A DNA stretch of 64,000 nt from Vanilla planifolia. Its lineage: Eukaryota > Streptophyta > Magnoliopsida > Asparagales > Orchidaceae. The DNA lies in assembly GCA_023846275.1 (NCBI GenBank), contig JAIUJO010000091.1:692001-756000 (forward strand), in the 5' to 3' direction. Under the pieces are notes generated by a model, which did not search any database, was not told where the DNA came from, and saw nothing but the letters and a program-made list of their open reading frames with translations. Below, piece by piece: positions 34,656-49,900 of this stretch. The position numbers and the translations under genes were made by a program. The first letter of the stretch is position 1, and every line of letters starts with the position of its first letter.

Positions 34656-35980
34656 ACAAAGCTCCTTAATATGGTGAGTTGGGCTTATTGGATTGATAAA
34701 ATAACAATGTAATTAATCAAATAATTTTGGTTCAGTACATAACTCATCAAATAATAGGGGAAATCATTTTAGAGCAAACCAAAGCGTTACTAACACCAAA
34801 CAATTCACTTATTAAGTGGCATAGGAAAATTCTTATAAAGCAATAATAATCCAACATTCATGCAATCTCTAACTAAATTATGAGTGCCTTTTACACGACC
34901 ACTCAAAATTATTGGTGTAATTTTGTCATTCGATCATACAATTTTTCAATCGAATGATCATATTCTCATTAGCTTTTCGAAGACACCTAAATATATTCAT
35001 TATTTCATAATAAAATTTTGTGATAGCCCTTTTCGTGCTTTGTCCATGCATAAGATCTATATCTAGCTATTAGATAAAAAATTAGATCTGCTGCTCTAAA
35101 TCAAATAGTGCTTACTAAATCCAAGCCATCTCATATTGTATTTATCATGATCAAATGGTCTAAGAGCATTTTGATTCAGCAGTTCTTGGGAAATTTTTTT
35201 TAGCCATTATTTTAAGACATTGGCAATTTTATAATTTCTTACTAACGACAAATTGATTAGTTTCATAAGTACTTTTAGCAATTAGAAAAATGTCCATAAG
35301 TAGGTTAGTTCTTGAAAAAAATTGATAGATAAAATTTTTGCAAAATTAAAATAAAACTTTTCAAGTGATGAATTTCAAGCCATTAGCACTTAATGTTTGG
35401 CATCACATCCTTATGCTTTGTATTTCACATATAAGACTCATAATCTCTAATTTACTAAAAAATTTCTGAAGTTCTAAATTTTTTTTATATCTAATTGATT
35501 CATTTAAAACACTTATACGTCACTAAACATTTTTCAAGCTTAGTGTTTTGGTTTGCATTAGTTTTTTTATATTATATCATTTAATTATTTTATTTTGTTT
35601 CTAGGTTTTTTTTGTTGTATGACTGTACTTGTAAAGTTTTGTTGTTTTATTATTGAAATACTTTAACATACCTATCATTTGGAAAAAAACTAACATTAGT
35701 TATTTTTTGGCTAGTTTTTGTTAAAGGTAGAAGTATGCTAGAATTTAAGCTAAACCACTTGAAAAATAATCATCTATCATTTCTTTTTTTGTTAATTGTT
35801 TTTCATACTTTTTTAAAAAATTAATATTAAAAGAAAAATAAGCATATTTTAAAAGGGTTAACATATTTAAAAATAAATTATTATTTACTAAACAATTTTT
35901 AAAATACAATCAAGTTTACTAAAAAATATATTTAAGTATTTTTGAAAAAAATTCTCTAGAAAAATTATTTTTTGTTTTTA
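34650..35980 (+). repeat. Repeat unit R2, block B (left arm of foldback)
   Basis: This aligns directly with 2,385-3,660 of block A and, inverted, with 35,990-37,400. The complement of 35,280-35,400 matches 36,545-36,660, where both read GGCTACTAAC/AGTGCTAATGG followed by TTCAAAATTTTATTTAAATT-like sequence. The complement of the TTTGGTGTTAGTAACGC region near 34,790 matches the TTTTTTGCCCCTGG region near 37,175. A short open frame at 34,884-35,066 has no support as a gene. Confidence 0.65.
34926..34957. repeat. Short perfect hairpin in unit R2
   Basis: TCATTCGAT at 34,926-34,934 is the exact complement of ATCGAATGA at 34,949-34,957, giving a 9-bp stem with a 14-base loop. Decayed versions are found at the same place in R1 and R2 of block A (GATCGAATGATT near 370, AATCAAATGATC near 2,710) and in R1 of block B. 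Confidence 0.7.
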
Positions 35981-35989
35981 ATAATTCAC

Positions 35990-37400
35990 TGCTCTCTTAC
36001 TAAATAGTAATTCATAATACACTTGTGAGGAAGTTTTGATCTACAAAAAGGGGGTAAATTATTAGGAATTAAAATTTAAGATCGTTATAAAAAAAATTAA
36101 AATAAATAATTTAAAAGTATTTTATTAAAATTTTAAATTTAAATGAAAATAAATAATTTGTTTCAATAAAATAAATTTATGAAATAACATAAGACAAAAT
36201 ATTAATATGAAATAAAATACATAGTTGCAATATTTAGTTGGCTAAGCTTAAAAAATGCCTACATTCACCCCAACAATATCTAGCAGAAAACACCAAATAT
36301 AAAACATTCACCAAAAGATAGGTAGGCTAAACTCTCACAACAATGAAATAAGAAGAAACAAGTTACTAAGGCCTCATAATTAAAATTAATACCAAAAAAT
36401 CTTTTTCTTGTGAAATAATTAATGAGGCAAAAGTATCTTAATTAAGTCAATAACGAATAAAAAAATTAATAGCTCAACTAAGCTAAGAATAAGGTTATAA
36501 TTATGCGTTTGGCAACTGAAGAAAGTAGCTATAGTATCAACAATTATTTTTGGCTACTAACAGATTGAATATCAGGGCTTCAAAATTTTATTTAAATTGT
36601 ATGAAAATTCATCATTCCACTTTGATGATTAGTTCATTAATTTATAAAAAAATTAGGACTAAACATGCTTAGCAAAGAAGTAGAACAATCGTTATTGTTT
36701 CACAATTTTTTTTATTTTTAGTTGAAAAAATTATTATTTAAAGAAAACATTCCAAAGGTTGAAAACAGTAGATAAAAAAGATGTGCATGAATCATTTCAA
36801 CCAAAAAAATTGAGACTAATTGTTTGGGTAAGTTGTATGACCAAACAAATGAGATTTGATGAGGATGTCTAAACAAAGTGTTTGATCAAAACTGTTAGAT
36901 TAAAATCTTTGTATGATGGATAAATTTTGATCTTACACATGGAATAAAAATTGATCATGCACTTATCAAATAGTATCAGGCTTTATAAAAAGACGGATAA
37001 GTTAAAGGTTGTTCGATCATGAAATTGCAGAATCAAATCGTTGTTGTTCGCCTCATAATTTGGGGACTTGTGCGAAAAGAATGCTTTGCTTTAGTCCTAT
37101 ATTGTGAAGGTGAACGAATATGTTTTGTATATAAAGCTTTACATGTTCATCAAAGTCAACTTATTCATGGTTTTTTGCCCCTGGCATGCTCAAGAAGTCA
37201 TTACCAGAGCTATTAATATTGATTTATATGATGTATCTATGAATACGAGAGTACTAACAATTTCAAACACCCAACTAAATTGCGTTCACTATTGTACTTA
37301 GTACATCAACTGGCAGATGTGTTTTGGGATTTACATTTCAAACCTCTTAACGATAGCCAATGTTGTTTAAGAACTTTATAGACTTTTGGATTTTATTGCT
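35990..37400 (-). repeat. Repeat unit Q1, block B (right arm of foldback)
   Basis: Inverted copy of R2 and direct match to Q1 of block A (3,664-4,990). It contains TTCGATCATGAAATTGCAGAAT (37,013-37,034), the complement of the ATTGCATTATCGAAC-type landmark in R2, and TTTAGTCCTATATTGTGAAGG near 37,090, equivalent to TTAGTCCCACATT in block A. Two overlapping open frames at 37,019-37,301 fall in this repeat. They are not conserved as frames in the other copies, so I do not call genes. Confidence 0.65.
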
Positions 37401-39800
37401 AATAATTAGCATTATTTTAATTAATATTATTTTTAAAATAATTATTTAATTTATGAAGTATATTTTACAAAAGTTAGTAAATAAATACTAAGATTTCATA
37501 AAACAATAAAAAGATTTTCATGATTGTGAAAAAGAATGGATTAAGTTTTTGAGAACCTAATATTTTTTAAAAGATATTAATTTTGCTCAAATTTTATTTT
37601 TGTGTCTCTTAATAAGCATTTTAATGAAACTTAATATTTTTAATTAAAATTAAATTAAAATACCTAAAAGTAAACTTAAAATATGTCTCTCTACTATTTA
37701 TCGATACAACTAAGATGATCTTCATAGGATTTCACTATTGCTCCACTTCTTCAAGTTTTCTCACGAACACGAGTATCGATTTTCTAAAATTTGAATATTA
37801 AATTAAAATAATTTAATCAAAATACATATGATTTGTTATCAATAAAAAAAACATCATGTCTAGTGGTCAATATCTGAAGAATTTCTCCATTTTGATGATA
37901 GAAAAACTCTTAATAAAAATAATGACAATCTTCAATTATTTATAAAAAGAATATCTAAAAAAAATTAAAGGTAAAGTCACATGCATGTCATGACTAAATT
38001 AATGCTCCTTCTTAATCTAAACTTAGTTCTTTCAATTTTTATTCTCTTTCATTTTTTATTATCACTCATAGTGATTGTCAATTTTTGTAAAATTTTAATA
38101 AACTTAACATTTTATGAATTTTTCAAGTAATTAATGAACTATTTTATTTTTTTAAGAAAACCACTGCCTTCTAATTACACTTTATTGGATAGTTTTTTGT
38201 CAACTCACACAATTCTTTTCAAATTATTTTAGTTCTTTTTTATAGTAATTACCAAAAAATATTATTTAAGGCATATTGTAATATTTTTTATTTAAAAGTT
38301 TCAAAAAATATTTATTGTTATGATAAAATAAATTCTTAAATCAATCAAAATTTCATATTTAATATGTTTTTTATGATAATCCTAAATAAGTCTTAAAGTT
38401 TTATGTTTTTTTAAACTACATCCCTTTTACTATTTATTTCTTTTGAATATTTTAAATTTTATTTCTCAAATCTTATCTTTTTTCTTCATTTGTTTTTATA
38501 CTAATGTTTTTAGTAAAAAATTATTAATCAAAGTTTATATGCATAATACATGATTTTTTACTATTCGATTTGAGAACCAATCTATTTTGGGTTCAACATA
38601 TTTCTGTGTAACAATGTTATAATTTTCTCACTCTCCATGCAAAAGTTAGAAATTTCAAATTTATATTAGCTCTAATCTTACATGCAAGTAAAATATAATT
38701 GGGTTGTATGCAATAGTGCCACATAATCTTATGATTACGTTATATAAAATGTCGACATACATATGATATAAGATCTTCAAACAAAAACTTTTCTAGTAAT
38801 TAGTTTTACTTTTTTAAAGTGAGCAAGTAGACTATATGTATTTGAAGTCACTCAATTCCTTAACTAATGATACATTCTTGTTAACTTTTTATTTTAAATC
38901 ATGAGCCTTTGCATACTCTCCAAATACATGTTGGCCCTTCCTCAAATTTTTTTATAATTAATTAGATATTCACTATATTATTTTTTGAAATCCTTTTATT
39001 TTTTTTATTAAACTTTTCATAATTTTTGCAAACATAAAGTAAATGCTTATCATATTTTTCTCTAAAGTAATTTTCTTCCTCACTTAAAGATACACTCTCT
39101 TCCATTTCATAACTAACCATCATATAGAAGAGTCCTTCATTATTTTCTTTCTTTTCACTTGTGATGATTGCTTTTCACACATTCAAAAATATTTTCAATG
39201 CCTTCTTCATTTACTTATTACACTTTTTATTTCATTCTTCTCGAATGATCTTTCATAAGTCATCGCTAAATTGTGCCAAAATGTATAAGTTTTTTCTAAG
39301 CTCATAATTTTATTAAATTTAGTAGTATTATAAAGATAATAAAAATAGTTATGGTTTTATCATTCAATTGTAATTTTTATTCACTTGTTTGGCCATTGTA
39401 CAAAATGACTTAAAGGAAAAAACTTCTATTGTGATTTTTTTAATGAGAATATTAAAAAAATTTTGTATTATTTCTCATATTTCCCTATCAACAGATTTTA
39501 GAAAATTAGTTATTCTTGTTTTTCAATAAATATAAAAAATTACCACAAAAGTGCGAGGGTTATTGTTCGAACCATCTTTTCCTAAATATATTGAAAAAAA
39601 ATTGAGCCATGGATCTCTTGAAATATTTCTTCTCATAAAAAGACAATTTTGTTATGACATAAATTGAAGTTTTGTATGGTAAGGTATGGGTGAATAATTA
39701 AAATACACATTTCTATTTTTTACAAAAATATTTCCAAAAATAGTTAAAAAGTATTTTTATAATTTTTGAATAAACATCTAAAAATGATTTTGTATAAATT
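37400..39800. other. AT-rich spacer between Q1 and Q2, block B
   Basis: Matches block A 5,010-5,870 and 8,290-9,340 with the 2.4-kb segment absent at about 38,320. No gene or element is visible. Confidence 0.5.
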
Positions 39801-40970
39801 TCTAATTTAATTTAAAAAATATCATTTTTTTACAAAACTTTTTTATAAAAATTATGAAATTAAAAAAACAATAAGAATTAAATTGTCTATAATTGATTTT
39901 TATGTCATGTGACTTAAAACAAACATTCACCCACCCACCATAAAAATAAGTGATAAGAAATACTCAGTATAAACCTTTTGCTAAGAGAATGGTAAACCGT
40001 TATAGTAACGAAAAAAAGAATCTTGATCCAATGACCATACAACGACCTAAAATAGCAATAGAAGAAAAATTATAGGGAACATTCAATTAAAAATGAATAA
40101 TAAATCATAAGTATCTTAATTAAATCAAATTGGAATAATAAATGTATTACTTTGTTGATTTGAGAAGAATAACACTTTTATTAGTTTCAAGACTAAGAGA
40201 AGTAGTGTATAGAAGTCGAAGTGATCACAGGCTACAAACTCCTTCAATGTCATAGCTGGAAAATTTTGGTAAGATTGTAAAAAGATTCATTAATCCATAT
40301 TATTCAAAAAATCTATTACTCATAGACATTTTTTATCAATTAAAAAGTACTTACCAAATGGGCAAAAAATATTCTAGCTGCTAGAAATATGACTAAAAGA
40401 GCTATTTTGCATGTTCTTCTTGATCAAAATGATCTAGACTATTTTATTTTGAAAACTGCATGATCGATGGATGAGATTTGGTTGGTTGTATTTAGAAATA
40501 GGATTGATCATTAGATTTGAATCATAATAGATTGACTAAAATTTTATCCTACGTTTAGAACAAGAACAAACAATGTGAACATGATCCTGTATGATCAAAA
40601 TGAGGATATTGTCTATCTTTATAAAAATTTAAAGGTGATGTGATCATTTAAACACAAAGTTTTGTGACCATAAAATTTTGGTTATTTGTATAATTTAGAA
40701 GAATAATGCATGAAAATATGGCTTTGATTGTCTTACAATATAAAGGTGAACAATGTTTTTTTTGCAATGCTATGCATTATCCTCTAAATAAACATATTTG
40801 GGGCTGGCTACCACCCGGTTTGGTTGAGAAGTCATCACTCATGATGTTGGTGATGAACTATACACTGTATATGAGGATAGAGTAGTAATAACTTGAATTT
40901 GGAACTGTATAAACTCTTTTCACAATTCTACCTAGTACTATAGGTAGTTTAGACGTTTATGAATAGAATT
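39800..40970 (-). repeat. Repeat unit Q2, block B
   Basis: Direct match to 9,340-10,650 in block A. Shared features are the ATTGATTTTTATGTCATGTGACTTAAAAC region near 39,890, GATCAAAATGATCTAGACTATT near 40,421, a TCTTACAATATAAAGGTGAA version of the TCCCACATT landmark near 40,731 and GGCTGGCTACC near 40,802. It is a diverged copy of Q1. Confidence 0.6.
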
Positions 40971-43900
40971 TCTCATTAAAAAATAATATCACTGATTTTA
41001 TTTTCAAGAAGCTTTTGCTTTCCAACCTTGATAAAAATTCATATGCTTATAGGAATTATCTAAATGAGCAAGTATAAGATTTACATTGATTATGATAGTG
41101 TTATCTAGATAAAAGAAGAAAACTATTCTACATAATAACCTAAAAATTCAATGTTTTACTTTAGTCTTTTATGCTTAGTGCAAAACGTGCTTCTTTCTGA
41201 TTTATAATAGCACACTTCTTATGCTTGTGTTATGATTTATTTTTATGTAATATGTAATTTTTTAATGTGTTAAGAATTCCTTAATTCGTTATTCTTTATA
41301 CTTTGATTATTCCACAAATTTTGCTTGTGAAAAAAAATTTATTTCCGTTTTGAAAAATTATGTTAAGTAATGTAAAGTTCATATACCTTTGGCAAGCTTC
41401 ACTTTGTCCTTTTATACAGCCTAAAAATTTTTACTTGCATTATTTAATAGAATATGATTATTTTCTTAATTATGGTAAAAATGTTTGGAACTTGCTAAAT
41501 GTGATGTGACATTTGTTTTAATTTTCTTAATTTTAAATTTCTTTTCTATTTAAATTTGATTTTTTCTATTAATTTTATGGCACTTCAATTAATTTTTGAT
41601 AATTTATTCATATAACTTTATCATTTGAAATGTCCAAAAAATTTGAATATTTTTCTTTCTAATATTAAATTTCTAATTTCATTGATATAGTTATTATTTT
41701 CCTTTAACAAAACTATTTTTATTGATTGTTTTCTATATTTTGACTAACTTAAATATTTAGCCATGAAATATATTTTTATCTCGATACTCAAAGAATTTTA
41801 TTAAAAATTGTTTATTCATTAAGCTTGGATTACACCAAAAGATATTTTTACAAGAAAATACATACCTTATATATTAAATTATTTTAATTATATTTAATAT
41901 ATTTTAAAATTTATGTTTATGCCTTATATATTTGTTAAATTTTAATTGAAGAAATAATATGTTTTAACAAACAAAAAGACATTTGTATACATTTTCACTG
42001 ATTGATTTCACTATTATAAATAAACAAAAAATATTTTTGAATGGAACAATTTATCTCTAAGAGATATCAAATATGCTAAAACTTTTGCAGTAAAGCAAGT
42101 TGACAAAAGCATTACTAATATTGATTTGTTAATGAAACTCAATAAGACAATAAAGAGGGGTAAAAAGGAATTAAAAAGTAAAATTGTGATAGCTAAAATA
42201 TTGTACTAAATAGTGCTTAAGAAATTTTTTCATAAAAAAGAAAATTATGAAAAGAACAAAGAATGAAATATGATTTAATGAAAAAATAATTTTATTAAAG
42301 CTTGTATGCATATCTTGTTGTAAAATTTTTTTGATAATTCAATTGTAAAAATTTTTTTATTAAAAATTTTTTAAAAAAATAAAATGAGTAAGATTATAAA
42401 AAAGTTTTAACGTTTAGAAACTATTCAAATATATTGTTAAAAAAGTCATTTTTAAACAATAAAAATAAAGAGTATGTTGATTTGATATAGAAAAATTAGA
42501 GCAACGTAATAAAATATAACTATTAAGGCAATTACATACTTAAACTTTTAGATAGTATGATTATCCAAAAAAAATATATAACCTAACATAGATGGAAAAG
42601 CATAAAATTACATAAACTTTGTATTTTAGAAAATTTAAAAGATTACACGTGTATCCATAATAATAATAATAAAAAAATGTACAAAAAAATGTTAGTTAGA
42701 TAGTAAAGATATTTAAATATTTAAAATAAGTTTTTGTGACATGATATTGACAAACTTATTGCGAGAACAAATTTTCACTTTTTTTATTAAAACTGTACGT
42801 AAAAGAATACAAAGGAAACTATCTCGAGAAAAAGAATTTTTAATGTTCAAAAGAATTAGCAAAGCAATATAGTAAACTATTGTATTAGAAAATATTTTTT
42901 ATTATATAATATATTAAAAAAAGGAATGCAATAATGTGATTGAATGAAATTAGGTGGAGGAAAAATAATGCAAAAAATAATTGAACTATGATTAATAATT
43001 TCAAAAAGTATTTAAATATTCATACATTGTTAAAAATTTGTTGCTTTAAAAAAATACAAGAAATATAAAAATGCATCAAATTAGTTAGATAAAAAAATCC
43101 TTTATGTTTAAAATTAATCAGATAACACATACTTCTATAAAATATAGGGAGTATGCAAAATTATGTTTTAGGAAATAATTTTTCAATTTAAAGGAGTTTC
43201 AAGAATTTGTCATCATAATTAAAAATCTCAAATAATTAAACTGAATTATCAAATATTAAATAATAATTTTAAAAAATCATTAAGATAGCTAAATCATTAA
43301 AATATGATAATGTTGAAAATACTTATATAGTCTAGCAACAAAAAAACTTTGTTAATTATCAAAGAAAAAAAACTTCAAAAAATATGTACAAAATTTCAAC
43401 AAAACACAATCATAAAAGAAAATCATCAAAGATAGCACATACCAAAATTGCTAAAACTTAATTGCATAATTCATTTACCAAAACATCCTCATAATACGAA
43501 TTATAAAAAGTGTTATCAAAATCAAGTTGACAATTCAATAGAAATGGAAAATGTCAAAATTATATTACATTGAAAAATAAAAAATGGTTATAAAACATTC
43601 CAAAAAAATATGGACATTTTGCTCAACTTTAACCATTCTTATGATAAATATAAAGAAGGCATGTGACTACATAGATTAGCCCATCCTATGATCTGTCTTG
43701 TGTAATATTGGATTTTTAGAGATGTGTTATGATTAGATTATATGATACATTTAAAAAAATTCATTACAAAATAAAGATTAATGATAACATGTGTTATAAT
43801 ATCTCAACCAAAAAGTAATAAACAAAAATTATTTAAATTTTAATAATTAACATAATTTAAGCTAAAAAATTGTTTCTTAACAAGATATTAAAGAGAGGAA

Positions 43901-46900
43901 AACCTTGAAGATATTAAATAGAATACCATAGTATAATCATTACAAGAAAAAACTCATGTATAGTTATGTTTAACTAGAATATAAAATATTATTTGTGTAA
44001 ATAATAAAAAATGATGTCGATTTATTTGTCATGAATAGGTCATTCTCCAAAAACTACAAAAAATACTAGAATGACCAAGAAGTATAATATTTTAATCTAA
44101 AATAAATTAGTTTCTTAAATTTAAAGAAAATTTTTCTACTTTTTTAAAAATAATTTTAGCACATGAGATAAATTTTTTAATTAATTTTAAAAATTATATT
44201 TTGCATTATAATTAAAATTTTGAAATTTAATTTTTTTGCTTGACCTTTTTAAAAAGTATTTTTATAATAAAACCACAAAAACTATATGAACAAAATAAAA
44301 AAATAATAAAATTAGGAAAACGAAGCATATAAGTTGTTAAATAAAAATAAATATTCAAAAAATTATGTATAACATTAATAAAATGTATATTCAAAATATA
44401 GACTTGTTCAATTCAATGTTGTAATTAATAAAGAAAAACAAAAATAAAGAAAGATCAATTAGATGATATAACACCATAGTTTTTCAAATGTTTTTGTGTA
44501 TTCATGCCAATTACAAGGAACTTACCTTGGCAAAAGAAGGTATAAATGACACAAAAAATTTAAAATCTCATTGATAGTGAGTCAATTAAACAATTTAGTA
44601 AAACAAGTACAAATAGTGAAAAAATATTTTTAAATCATATCAAATTGATTAATAAATTTACAAAACTTGAGAATACAAAAGACTAAAAATTTTGAAAATT
44701 AGGAACATAAAGTATTATCTTTATTTACAAGATAAGATAATTATTTCTAGATAACATCATCAAATATCCATTTAGAAAAATAAGCTTTAAACATTTAAGA
44801 AATAAAATTGATTGGATAATGCAAAACTTTTAGTAATTACATACAAAATATAAAATAAATAAATTCACTAATATAGATGAAAATATTAGAAATGAATTTT
44901 AAATGTTAAAAATTATTTGTATAATTCATAAACATATATTTTGTTAGTAAAATTCCAATTATAGTGTATTTTGATAAGAAAGTTTTTATAATTTGATGAA
45001 TAGATATTATGTAATTAAAAACACCCTGTTCTTTTGCAAAACCTTAAAAAGCACAACATTTTTTATCTTGGCTAAGTTGGACTTAACTTGACAAGACACT
45101 CTGTTATTATGCATGGCTATGTAAGTGGCCCCTCACTCAATTATGCTGCATTTTTTATTGTTTCCATGTTCAAATAATGTCACTAAAGAAAGAAAAAATA
45201 ATTTTATAGGATTACTTCAACAATTGAAGGAATAATATAAAATGATTTATAAAATTCATGAAAAAATAATATGGCCCAACAACTAAATACTATGAGAAGA
45301 TGTTGCCATGTTAATCTATGATACTTCAAAGTAATAGCAACGTTGATGAAGCAAGGAAAACACCAAATATAACAATAATCAAGCAAATAAGATAAAGGAT
45401 GATACTGTAGTGAAAAACACAACCAACTTTGTTCTTCTTTGACATGTAACATTACTTAGTAATAGATTCATTATCATATTCATTAAAAATAAATTTTATT
45501 TATATGAATCAAACGAATATACATAAATCATGAAATTTAAAGAGTTAAAATCCTATTTTTAAGAAATGAAATTAACTATCATGCTCTTAAGATAATGATC
45601 ATACTGCTATAAACCTAAGATTTTTACTTAACATTGCTATCACATCATATTGCATGCATGAAGTGCCTATGCAATATATTCTTTTTCACATATCTCAATA
45701 TTTCATATTTATATGAGTAATACATTATAATATAGGACTAGATAAATCTACCCAAGCAAATTCTTTAACTTGAGAAAATATTGTATGATGTAAGTGTGTA
45801 GCATATAATATGCAGCAAGAGAAGCTCAAGATGGTAATCATGAATGATTTTATATGCATGAAAATATCAAAAAATAAAATAATACTACAAATATTAATAA
45901 TTGTAACGAATGCCCAATTCCTCAAATAAAATCATATATAAGTCCATATCATAAAGGCACAACATTAATATTGAACTGGTACAATGGAATCTATCTATAT
46001 GTTATTTGGAAGACTGATCAAACTTGTATGACTATGTTGTATACTCTTACCAAAAAGCATATTTGAACTCAATTAATGTGATTGTACTAGTATGACTTTG
46101 AGATTGCATAAGTACAGATAGGTTAGCTGAACAATAACTTAAGTTTTCAATACTTAGCATATAATAGCCAATTATACATTTACAAAAATGTTACCATACT
46201 TATATGACACTACAAACTTTACATCACATATTTAAAGTTGCTTAGTTTAAGCTCTATCCAATATTCTAATGACAATATTGTATGATACATATGACATTAT
46301 TTTGTTTGAAACTCAAATTTACACACTTTAACACACTTCTCTTATAGCCATTTAGTGTTGAAGTGTGATAACAATATGAAAATAGCATAAACAGTGCAAT
46401 TGATGAAAATCTCTCATGGTCACACTTGACTTATGTTTCATTTAATTCCATGCATATAGATTATATCATAAGATAGTTGAATGGTAAAAATGTGAAAAGC
46501 ATAGATAATATGAAATTTTATTGCTTTTGCAAATTATGATGTTGATCAATTTAACGAATGAAATCAACCTAAAAAAAATCTAAATGTATATAACATGTAT
46601 GATATGCATGTTTTATTGTCTATAAATTCAATATTCATGAGTAATATAATATAGCCATATTTGTCATATCAACATAAATGGATACGTTTTATAATTTTAA
46701 CTAAAATGAAGTGCACATGATGAATCATACATTGGGAACCAGTCCACCAAGTGTTAAAGAAATGACTCCTTGATGTACATCATGGGCCACACTTGAGTAA
46801 AGCTACTAACACTTTTTGACTTATTTTCACAAGTGACTTACATGCTGGAACACTAGATCAAGGATTTTAAATTAATAATCAATATTTGATTTTGAGGTGC

Positions 46901-49900
46901 ATGATTAAAATATCATTCAAAAAAGTTATTAATAAAAGAATGAGTCATCAAAAAAAGTTGCACAATCAAGTGTTCAATAGTTCGAACTATTTGTGTTTCA
47001 TTCAAAGTACTTTATTTTTTTATATAAAAATGATAATTACTAAAACAATGCATATCATTGAAGAGTTTTAAAATTATATAAACTATCATGAATAAGTAAT
47101 CGTAAATAAGAAAATTAGTTTTTGAAAAAAGCATAGTTTATTTTTCAAAAATTAAATAAAAATTTTAATAATGATAAGTGCGTCAAGAAATGTGGAATCC
47201 TAAACAAAAAATGTATTATAATTATTATATATTATTTTAAAAAGTAAATATTTATTAGGCAGAATAATAATTTCTTAATATTGGAAAAAACATTGTATAA
47301 GAAATAAAAAACTAAAATTAGAAATAATACAAAAGTTATTGACATATTAGAATGCCCAATATATTAAACGTTATGTACAAAACATATTTATTTGAAAATG
47401 TTGTCAATGTGTAGTGTCCAAGAAATTCACTAAACCAGATCATGACTTGATACAAGAATCGATAATTTCAGAACTTTAGTGCAAAGTAACTTGTGTGGGC
47501 ATGTTTTATATGGGTGCAATATGCCTTTTAATGGTTTATAAATGCTTGAGGTAGACATAAAATATACTTAAGCATATGTGGGCATGCTTTTTCTTCTATG
47601 CACCTAAATAACAAGGAGTATTTTGCAGATCAAAATATAGTTTATATTATTTACATGTGCTTTATTGGCATTTCACTTAATTTTTGTACCATTTTTTTAT
47701 CCATTACATAAAAACTATTTGCCTTGTCTTAATTATAGAGATATTTTTATTATTACTACATAAAGTTTGTAATTTTTTTGCTTTATTTATTATTCAATAT
47801 TTTAACTTTTTTATTTCAATTTATCAACATAGAATTAAACATTTAAGGGTTACATCTTATTTATTATTTTTCATTTTGAGTTTCAAAAAATTTGTATTTG
47901 TATTATTTTGTTGAATTTTTTTTCTTGTTATTACTTATCAATATTATATTACGAATATTTGGTAATGCTTTAAATTTGTAAAATTTCATATTTTTTTACT
48001 TGACTATTTTATTTATGTTTGCGTGCTTAACAATTTTTTTTTCTAACACTTTTTTTTGATATCCCATATGAATAATTTATTAAATTAAATATTAATAATT
48101 CATTAATGCAAATGGTTTTTTAATATTTTGTTGATTTTAAAAATACACTTCTGACAATAGCATGATTAGAGTAATTATTATTAAATTTTCTTTCATAATT
48201 ATAGTTAATTTACATTGATAATAAACTTTTATCTCTTTACTCTCATATTTGAGTTTATATTTGTTTTTCTAGATATACTTCATTGCTTAAATGATTTTTA
48301 CTACATATGCATGTAGCTTATTTGTCAGAATATTAAATTATCTTAATTGTTTCTGCTGTTTTGGTTGATATAACATTTGTATTAGTTTTACTTATTTATT
48401 TAATAGAAATTTTAAATTTTTTTGAATATATTGTTAAAAAATACTTAATGATTTAGATATTTTATTTCCATTACATAGGTAAAATTTTAAAATATTCTTC
48501 AACGAAAGACTTGAAAATTTTGAATAAAATGTTTTATTAAAAAGATGCTTCTTATTTGATAATATAGCAAAATAGGTCATAAGAATTAAATCATGGATTC
48601 TTTCTATTGCATGTAAAAATTCTAAAAACTAAAATTTGAAAAATATTATATTTAAATTTAAAACATTAATATATTAACAAAAATATGTCAATATAAGAAA
48701 AGGATAAAAAATGTAGGGAATACAAATATATGAACTATTCAGACAAAAGAAAATTTAAAATATGTAGATTTATTTGAATAATATGTCTTAAAGTGGTTTT
48801 CTATTCACATATCACAATACTTTAAAAATATATTTTATATTATAATTTACGCATCATAAATAAGTTATTATATTTAAAAACAAAGAAATTTGACAAAAAT
48901 TATAATATATTTAATAATTAACTAAAAAATAATTACACTTTGTGTACATAAACTACAGAAAAGTACAAGAAAAACAATAACAACAATATAATGAGCAAAT
49001 AGATTATTTTTCACATCCACACAAAGATTAACAAAAACATTTATAAATGATTTAATTTAACAAAAATACAAATTATAATAAAAATTAAAAAGTAAAGATT
49101 TAAAAATACAAATATCCAAAAAAATAATGGAATGATAAAAATATTAAAAAAACTTTCACAGCCTAATTACTTAAAAAATATTCTTATTGTGGACTATATG
49201 AAAATTTTGATAAGAAAAATTCGTCAAAGTTTTAATATTCTAAAAAAATTAAATAGTAAATAGATTGTTTAGACAAGTAACAAAAAGTAAATAATACCTC
49301 ATAATTAATGATGTTTAATTGGACTTGTAGATGGTTTATGTTAATATTAATTGGCATTTTCTCTTTTTTATTATCCATCAACTTAGCTATTATGAAATGT
49401 TTTCATAGCTTAGTGCACACCTTCGATAATTGGCTAACAAATACTGGATCATTTGTATGTATCATTGTAGAAAAGTCCTTTCTCTATGAGAATATTTTTG
49501 TTCAACTTTCAAAAATATTTTGTTTACTTTTTATTAATAAAAATATCTTTTATGTCATATTGTAGTTGTGAAATTGTTTTACTTTTACAAAACATTATTC
49601 TTATTTTGTAAGTTTTGTTTTACAATTTAAAATTTCTACCCAATTTTATTCATTTTTTTATTTTACATATTATTTTTTGGTTTTATTATTTTCTTATTTT
49701 AATTTAGTTATTTTATTTTCAAATTGTTTAACAGAATATGTTTATTTTTCAAAATTTCTCAATTTTTTGTACGTGACAATTTTGAAATATTATTATTTTT
49801 AATTATGTTACTTATCTTCTCATGCTAAATTTTTAATTTTTATTTTTTATAGTATATTTTCATTGTCCTTAATATATACCAATTTCTTTGGTTTGTTGCA

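Noticed and set aside
37019-37301. Two overlapping open frames that could look like a small gene
   Set aside because: They lie within repeat unit Q1; the matching positions in the other three copies of the unit are not open, so there is no sign of coding constraint.
45204-49565. Phe/Ile/Leu-rich open frames resembling small membrane proteins (45,204-45,452, 47,684-47,914, 49,308-49,565)
   Set aside because: These are expected from translating very T-rich DNA. Equivalent positions in block A are not conserved as frames.
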